Assembly: GCA_040902725.1 (NCBI GenBank)
Contig: JBBDWU010000038.1
Coordinates: 62,001-126,000 of the forward strand
Source: JACVRU01 sp040902725
Lineage (GTDB): Bacteria > Actinomycetota > Thermoleophilia > Gaiellales > Gaiellaceae
Direction: 5' to 3'
DNA length: 64,000 nucleotides
Made by a program: the position numbers and the translations under genes. The notes under the pieces were generated by a model. It was given only the letters and a program-made list of their open reading frames with translations, searched no databases and was not told the origin of the DNA. Below are positions 60,251 to 64,000 of the stretch, piece by piece (position 1 is the stretch's first letter; every line of letters begins with the position of its first letter).

Positions 60251-61825
60251 TTAGGCGTGGTGGGCGTCGTAGGTGCCGAACTCTCCCCGTAGCACCTCGC
60301 AGATCTCCCCCACCGTGCAGCGCGTCCGCAGCGCCTCCCGCATGGGCGGCAGCAGGTTCTCTGTTCCCAGCGCCGCGACCCGAACGGCCTCCAGCGCCGC
60401 GGCGGCCGCGTCCGCAGCGCGCCCCGCCCGCACCTGGGCCGTCCGCTCGAGCTGGCGGCGCTCGATCTCCGGGTCGAGCCGGTGGAGCTCGATCGGCTCC
60501 TCCTCGTGCTCGGTGAACCGGTTGACGCCGACGATCACGCGCGCGCCGGCCTCCACTTCCTGCTGCCAGCGGTACGACGCCTGCTCGATCTCCTCCTGGA
60601 CGAAGCCGGCCTCGATCGCCGCGACCGCGCCGCCCAGCTCGTCCACCCGCTCGATCAGCTCCCAGGCACGTTCCTCGAGCTCCCGCGTCATTGTCTCCAG
60701 GAAGTACGCGCCCCCGAGCGGGTCGGCCGTGTCGGTCGCCCCCGCCTCGTGCGCGAGGATCTGCTGGCTGCGCAGGGCGATCCCGGCCGAACGCTCCGTC
60801 GGCAGCGCCAGCGCCTCGTCGAACGAGTTGGTGTGGATCGACTGCGCGCCGCCGCACGCCGCCGCCAGCGCCTGCACGGCCACGCGGACGATGTTGTTCT
60901 CGGGCTGCTGGGCCGTGAGCGTGGAGCCGCCGGTCTGCGCGTGGAAGCGCAGCGCCAGCGCCCGCGGGTTGGTCGCGCCGAAGCGCTCGCGCATGATCCG
61001 CGCCCACAGCCGCCGCGCCGCCCGGAACTTCGCCACTTCCTGGAAGAAGTGGTTGTGCGCGTTGAAGAAGAAGGACAGGCGCGCGCCGAAGGCGTCCGGC
61101 GACAGCCCCGCGTCGACGGCCGCCTGGCAGTAGGCGATCCCGTTCGCGAGCGTGAAGGCGACCTCCTGGACGGCGGTCGAGCCGGCCTCGCGGATGTGGT
61201 AGCCGGAGATCGAGATCGTGTTCCAGGAGGGCAGCCGCTCGGCGCAGTAGGCGAAGAGGTCCGTCGTGATCCGCATCGAGGGCCGCGGCGGGAAGATGTA
61301 GTTCCCGCGCGCGACGTACTCCTTGAGCACGTCGTTCTGGACGGTGCCGCGGAGCTTCTCACTGGGGACGCCCTGCCCCTCGGCCACGAGCTCATAGAGG
61401 AGGAGCAGCAGCGCAGCCGGGGCGTTGATCGTCATCGAGGTGGAGGCCTGGTCGAGCGGGATCCCGCCGAGCAGCACCTCCATGTCCGCGATCGAGTCGA
61501 TCGCCACGCCCGTGCGCCCGACCTCCCCTAAGGCGCGCGGGTCGTCCGAGTCGTAGCCGAGCTGGGTGGGCAGGTCGAACGCGATCGAGAGCCCCGTCTG
61601 GCCGCGGTCGTGCAGGTAGCGGAAGCGCGCGTTCGTCTCCTCCGCCGAGCCGAAGCCCGCGTACTGCCGGATCGTCCACGGCCGGCCGCGGTACATGTCC
61701 GGATAGGGCCCGCGCGTGAACGGAAACTCGCCCGGGAGCTCGAGCTCGAGCTCGGGGACGTCGTCTGCGGTGTAGACCGGCTTCAGCTCGATCCCCGAGT
61801 CGGTCTCGCGCCGGTCGGTCGCCAC
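60251..61825 (-). CDS. methylmalonyl-CoA mutase large subunit (catalytic, no B12 domain)
   Basis: 524 residues: the (beta/alpha)8 substrate domain without the cobalamin-binding domain, which must be a separate small subunit elsewhere. WTIRQYAGFGSAEETN and PPRPSMRITTDLFAY carry the Tyr and Arg that, as I recall, distinguish methylmalonyl-CoA from isobutyryl-CoA mutases. IAFDLPTQLGYDSDDP, SISGYHIREAGSTAVQE and HTNSFDEALALPTERSA are conserved. Start set at GTG 61825 because TAGCAT lies 7 nt upstream; a TTG at 61831 is the alternative. Interconverts methylmalonyl- and succinyl-CoA. Confidence 0.92.
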   Translation of the reverse strand: MATDRRETDSGIELKPVYTADDVPELELELPGEFPFTRGPYPDMYRGRPWTIRQYAGFGSAEETNARFRYLHDRGQTGLSIAFDLPTQLGYDSDDPRALGEVGRTGVAIDSIADMEVLLGGIPLDQASTSMTINAPAALLLLLYELVAEGQGVPSEKLRGTVQNDVLKEYVARGNYIFPPRPSMRITTDLFAYCAERLPSWNTISISGYHIREAGSTAVQEVAFTLANGIAYCQAAVDAGLSPDAFGARLSFFFNAHNHFFQEVAKFRAARRLWARIMRERFGATNPRALALRFHAQTGGSTLTAQQPENNIVRVAVQALAAACGGAQSIHTNSFDEALALPTERSAGIALRSQQILAHEAGATDTADPLGGAYFLETMTRELEERAWELIERVDELGGAVAAIEAGFVQEEIEQASYRWQQEVEAGARVIVGVNRFTEHEEEPIELHRLDPEIERRQLERTAQVRAGRAADAAAAALEAVRVAALGTENLLPPMREALRTRCTVGEICEVLRGEFGTYDAHHA

Positions 61826-61844
61826 GGGCAAGATGCTACGCGGC

Positions 61845-62477
61845 GTGACGGTGACGGTGAGGCTCTTCGCAGGGCTGCGCGAGCGCGCGGGCTGGTCGCA
61901 GCGCGAGCTCGACGGCGTCGAGCGGGTGGCGGACGTCTGGCCGGCTCTGCGCCTCGGCGACGAGCCGGCGGGGCTCCTCTATGCGGTCAACCGCGCCTAC
62001 TGCGAGCCCGACCAGCTACTAGCCGAGGGAGACGAGGTGGCGTTGATCCCGCCCGTCTCGGGCGGCGCCTTTCGGCTCACGAGCGAGCCGCTGTCGCTCG
62101 AGGCGATCGTTGCTGAGGTGGCGAGCGAGGACGCCGGCGCGATCGCCACGTTCGTCGGCACCGTCCGTCGCCGGTCACGCGGCCGCACCGTCCTCCACCT
62201 CGAGTACGAGGCCTACGCCGAAATGGCCGAGCAGGTGATGGAGGAGATCGCCCGTGCTTTGAAGCACACGTACGAGCTGGGCGAGGTGGCGATCCACCAC
62301 CGCATCGGCCGCGTCGAGATCGGCGAGGCGAGCGTCGTGATCGCGGTGTCCGCGCCGCACCGGGGCGACGCGCTCGCCGCCTGCAAGGAGGCGATCGACA
62401 CGCTCAAGGAGACCGTGCCGCTCTGGAAGAAGGAGGTCTACGAGGGCGGCGAGGAGTGGATCGGGCGCGGCAGCTAG
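61845..62477 (+). CDS. MoaD-MoaE fusion (molybdopterin synthase)
   Basis: 210 residues. N-terminal ubiquitin-like MoaD domain (VRLFAGLRERAG through VALIPPVSGG) ending in the essential Gly-Gly at about 73-74, followed directly by MoaE (LSLEAIVAEVASEDAGAIAT, FVGTVRRRSRGRTVLHLEYE, IHHRIGRVEIGE, CKEAIDTLKETVPLWKKEVY). MoaD must have a free C-terminal GG to carry sulfur, so the fusion presumably needs cleavage after GG, as described for mycobacterial MoaX. Start may be GTG 61845 or 61851, or ATG 61833; the first two fit the family better. Confidence 0.9.
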   Translation: MTVTVRLFAGLRERAGWSQRELDGVERVADVWPALRLGDEPAGLLYAVNRAYCEPDQLLAEGDEVALIPPVSGGAFRLTSEPLSLEAIVAEVASEDAGAIATFVGTVRRRSRGRTVLHLEYEAYAEMAEQVMEEIARALKHTYELGEVAIHHRIGRVEIGEASVVIAVSAPHRGDALAACKEAIDTLKETVPLWKKEVYEGGEEWIGRGS

Positions 62478-62496
62478 GGGTAGCTACTCTCCGATC

Positions 62497-63366
62497 GTGA
62501 GCGAGCGACACGACCGCGACCACTGGGACAGCGTCTTCGACCGGCCGGCATCCGCCGAGATGCCAGAAGGCGAGCGCGAGTACCGCCCGATCCAGCCGGA
62601 GCCCGGCTGGCGCTCGGCGCTGCGGAAGCTCTGGGTCCCGCTCGCGGCGGTCGGCTTCCTGATCTGGAAGTTCAAGTTCATCTTCGCGGCGATCTTCAAG
62701 TTCAAGATCTTCACGACCGCCGGCTCCATGGCCGTTTCGGTCGGCGCCTACGCGCTGCTCTGGGGCTGGCAGTTCGGGCTCGCGCTGGTGCTGCTGATCT
62801 TCGTCCACGAGCTCGGGCACGTGATCGAGCTGCGCCGGCAGGGCGTGCCCGCCTCGGCGCCGCTCTTCATCCCCTTCGTCGGCGCGGTCGTCGGCATGAA
62901 GCAGCTCCCGGAGGACGCCTGGCGCGAGGCCCGCGTCGCCCTCGCCGGCCCGATCCTCGGCTCGCTCGGCGCCGCCGCGGTCTGGGTCGCCGCCGAGGCC
63001 TACGACTCGGAGTTCCTGCTCGCCTGCGCCTTCGTCGGCTTCCTGATCAACCTCTTCAACCTGTTGCCGGTGGTGCCGCTCGACGGCGGCCGGGCGGTCG
63101 CCGCCCTGCACCCCGCGATCTGGTTCGTCGGGCTGGCCGGCCTCGTCGCGCTCGCGTTTCTCAGCCCCAACCCGATCCTGCTCATCATCGTCGTGCTGGG
63201 CAGCTTCGAGCTCTGGAACCGCTGGCAGGCGCGCAAGGATCCCGCGCAGGCGGCCTACTACCGCGTCAAGCGGTGGCAGCGCACGGCGGTCGCGGTCACG
63301 TATCTCGGGCTGGCCGCGGCGCTCGTGTTCGCGATGTCCGCGACCCACGTCGAGCGCAGCATTTAG
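62497..63366 (+). CDS. site-2 protease family (M50) membrane protein
   Basis: 289 residues. Zinc motif VHELGHVIELRRQGVP (HExxH at 104-108) and the second-ligand motif LPVVPLDGGRAVAALHP, in a six-helix core with a soluble N-terminus. M50 proteases cut transmembrane segments for signalling; no PDZ domain here. TACTCT at 62485-62490 lies 6 nt before the GTG. Confidence 0.88.
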   Translation: MSERHDRDHWDSVFDRPASAEMPEGEREYRPIQPEPGWRSALRKLWVPLAAVGFLIWKFKFIFAAIFKFKIFTTAGSMAVSVGAYALLWGWQFGLALVLLIFVHELGHVIELRRQGVPASAPLFIPFVGAVVGMKQLPEDAWREARVALAGPILGSLGAAAVWVAAEAYDSEFLLACAFVGFLINLFNLLPVVPLDGGRAVAALHPAIWFVGLAGLVALAFLSPNPILLIIVVLGSFELWNRWQARKDPAQAAYYRVKRWQRTAVAVTYLGLAAALVFAMSATHVERSI

Positions 63367-63424
63367 TGGTCGCCGCCGCGGACACGCTCGGCCTGCCCGG
63401 CTGTACCCACGACGGAGACCACTG

Positions 63425-64000
63425 ATGGAAGACCGGAGGATCCTCGAGCACGACGCGCGCGTCAGCAGCGACGTCGAGCGGATCGCCGAGGAGTTCCGCG
63501 GCGGCTTCGCCGTCTGCGAGCAGATCGACCGCCCCGCCGTGACCCTCTTCGGCTCGGCGCGCGTGGGCGAGGAGCACCCGGCCTACGTCGTCGCGCGCGA
63601 GGTGGGAAGCCTCTTCGCGCGGGCCGGCTTCGCCGTCGTCACCGGCGGCGGGCCGGGCGTGATGGAAGCGGCGAACCGCGGCGCGCACGAGGCCGGCGGC
63701 CTCTCGGTCGGCTTCAACATCGAGCTGCCGCACGAGCAGGCCGGGAACCCCTACGTCGACCTCGCCTACACCTTCCGCCACTTCTACGCACGCAAGGTCA
63801 TGCTCGTGAAGGCCTCCGAGGGCTTCGTGATGTTCCCCGGCGGCTTCGGGACGCTCGACGAGCTGTTCGAGGCGCTGACGCTGATCCAGACCGGCAAGGT
63901 GCTGAACTTCCCCGTCGTCCTCTTCGACTCCGGCTACTGGCGGGGCCTGGTCGAGTGGATCGAGGAGCAGCCGCTCGCCCAGGGGATGATCTCGCCCGAC
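63425..64000 (+). CDS. LOG-family protein, 3' end outside window
   Basis: 192 residues seen. FAVVTGGGPGVMEAANRGA and the signature FVMFPGGFGTLDELFEALTL identify the Rossmann-like LOG family (cytokinin riboside 5'-monophosphate phosphoribohydrolases, TIGR00730-type). ARKVMLVKASEGF is also conserved. Function in bacteria is usually nucleotide hydrolysis. ATG 63425 follows CGGAGACCACTG. The remaining C-terminus lies beyond the window. Confidence 0.9.
   Translation, partial: MEDRRILEHDARVSSDVERIAEEFRGGFAVCEQIDRPAVTLFGSARVGEEHPAYVVAREVGSLFARAGFAVVTGGGPGVMEAANRGAHEAGGLSVGFNIELPHEQAGNPYVDLAYTFRHFYARKVMLVKASEGFVMFPGGFGTLDELFEALTLIQTGKVLNFPVVLFDSGYWRGLVEWIEEQPLAQGMISPD

Overview
The window is very GC-rich and gene-dense. 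Starts are often GTG or TTG, stop/start overlaps (GTGA, ATGA, TTGA) are common, and many genes appear to be transcribed as leaderless mRNAs. Content points to a free-living actinobacterium: a LexA with GAAC-N4-GTTC boxes, a PimA-like mannosyltransferase, a DUF6458-type membrane protein, a split methylmalonyl-CoA mutase large subunit and tyrosine degradation by HppD and HmgA. The overall flavour suggests the class Thermoleophilia (Gaiellales or Solirubrobacterales), but that placement is inference. A run of Ns followed by a run of Cs near 42.4 kb shows this is a scaffolded, probably metagenomic, assembly.

Layout. 0-2.4 kb: a minus-strand operon of a base-excision glycosylase, a GST-like protein, a rhodanese and glutamate racemase. 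2.4-7.7 kb: two secreted zinc-metalloprotease-like proteins on the plus strand, alternating with a secreted unknown and an hmgA-HAD phosphatase pair. 7.6-11.6 kb: a compact FAH-family protein, a CDF transporter with three C-terminal repeats, hppD and an EamA permease. 11.6-16.2 kb: an O-antigen-ligase-like membrane protein, small unknowns, a structured intergenic element, an SDR, a methyltransferase and an SGNH-like secreted protein. 16.2-19.6 kb: proline dehydrogenase with a short class III aminotransferase, and an adenylate cyclase gene interrupted by an in-frame TGA. 19.6-26.2 kb: a secreted beta-propeller, two small unknowns, a MenG/UbiE-like methyltransferase with a membrane partner, a coiled-coil membrane protein and xseAB. 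26.2-29.1 kb: glycerate kinase, a UPF0104-like membrane protein and a PimA-like glycosyltransferase. 29.1-32 kb: S9 peptidase and adenosine deaminase.

32-37 kb is a regulatory island: three LuxR-type proteins (two short, one 847-residue MalT-like), a membrane HD-GYP protein, a 21-residue peptide gene with a good promoter and ribosome binding site, tandem inverted repeats resembling DnaA boxes, and a strong hairpin. 37-44 kb is a peptide/nickel-type ABC importer with two substrate-binding proteins. 44-49.9 kb: an RpoD-family sigma factor, a type IA topoisomerase, PlsC, a 5'-3' exonuclease and a histone-deacetylase-family enzyme. 50-55.5 kb: a sulfite-oxidase-family Moco enzyme, RNase P RNA, a zinc-ribbon protein, lexA with two SOS boxes, tRNA-Leu(GAG), tldD, pmbA and secG. 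55.5-59.8 kb: an orphan receiver protein, a glycosyltransferase and a three-gene ABC-2 exporter. 59.8-60.2 kb: a small HTH-like gene framed by two near-identical palindromes. 60.2-64 kb: methylmalonyl-CoA mutase large subunit, a MoaD-MoaE fusion, a site-2 protease and a truncated LOG-family gene.

Three observations stand out. Three divergent gene pairs share a 10-bp A-N3-TA-N3-T element that gives each gene a -10 hexamer 6-9 nt from its start codon. The 36.3-36.6 kb micropeptide region looks like an undescribed regulatory unit. The 59.8-60.2 kb gene is flanked by palindromes with a shared 17-bp core.
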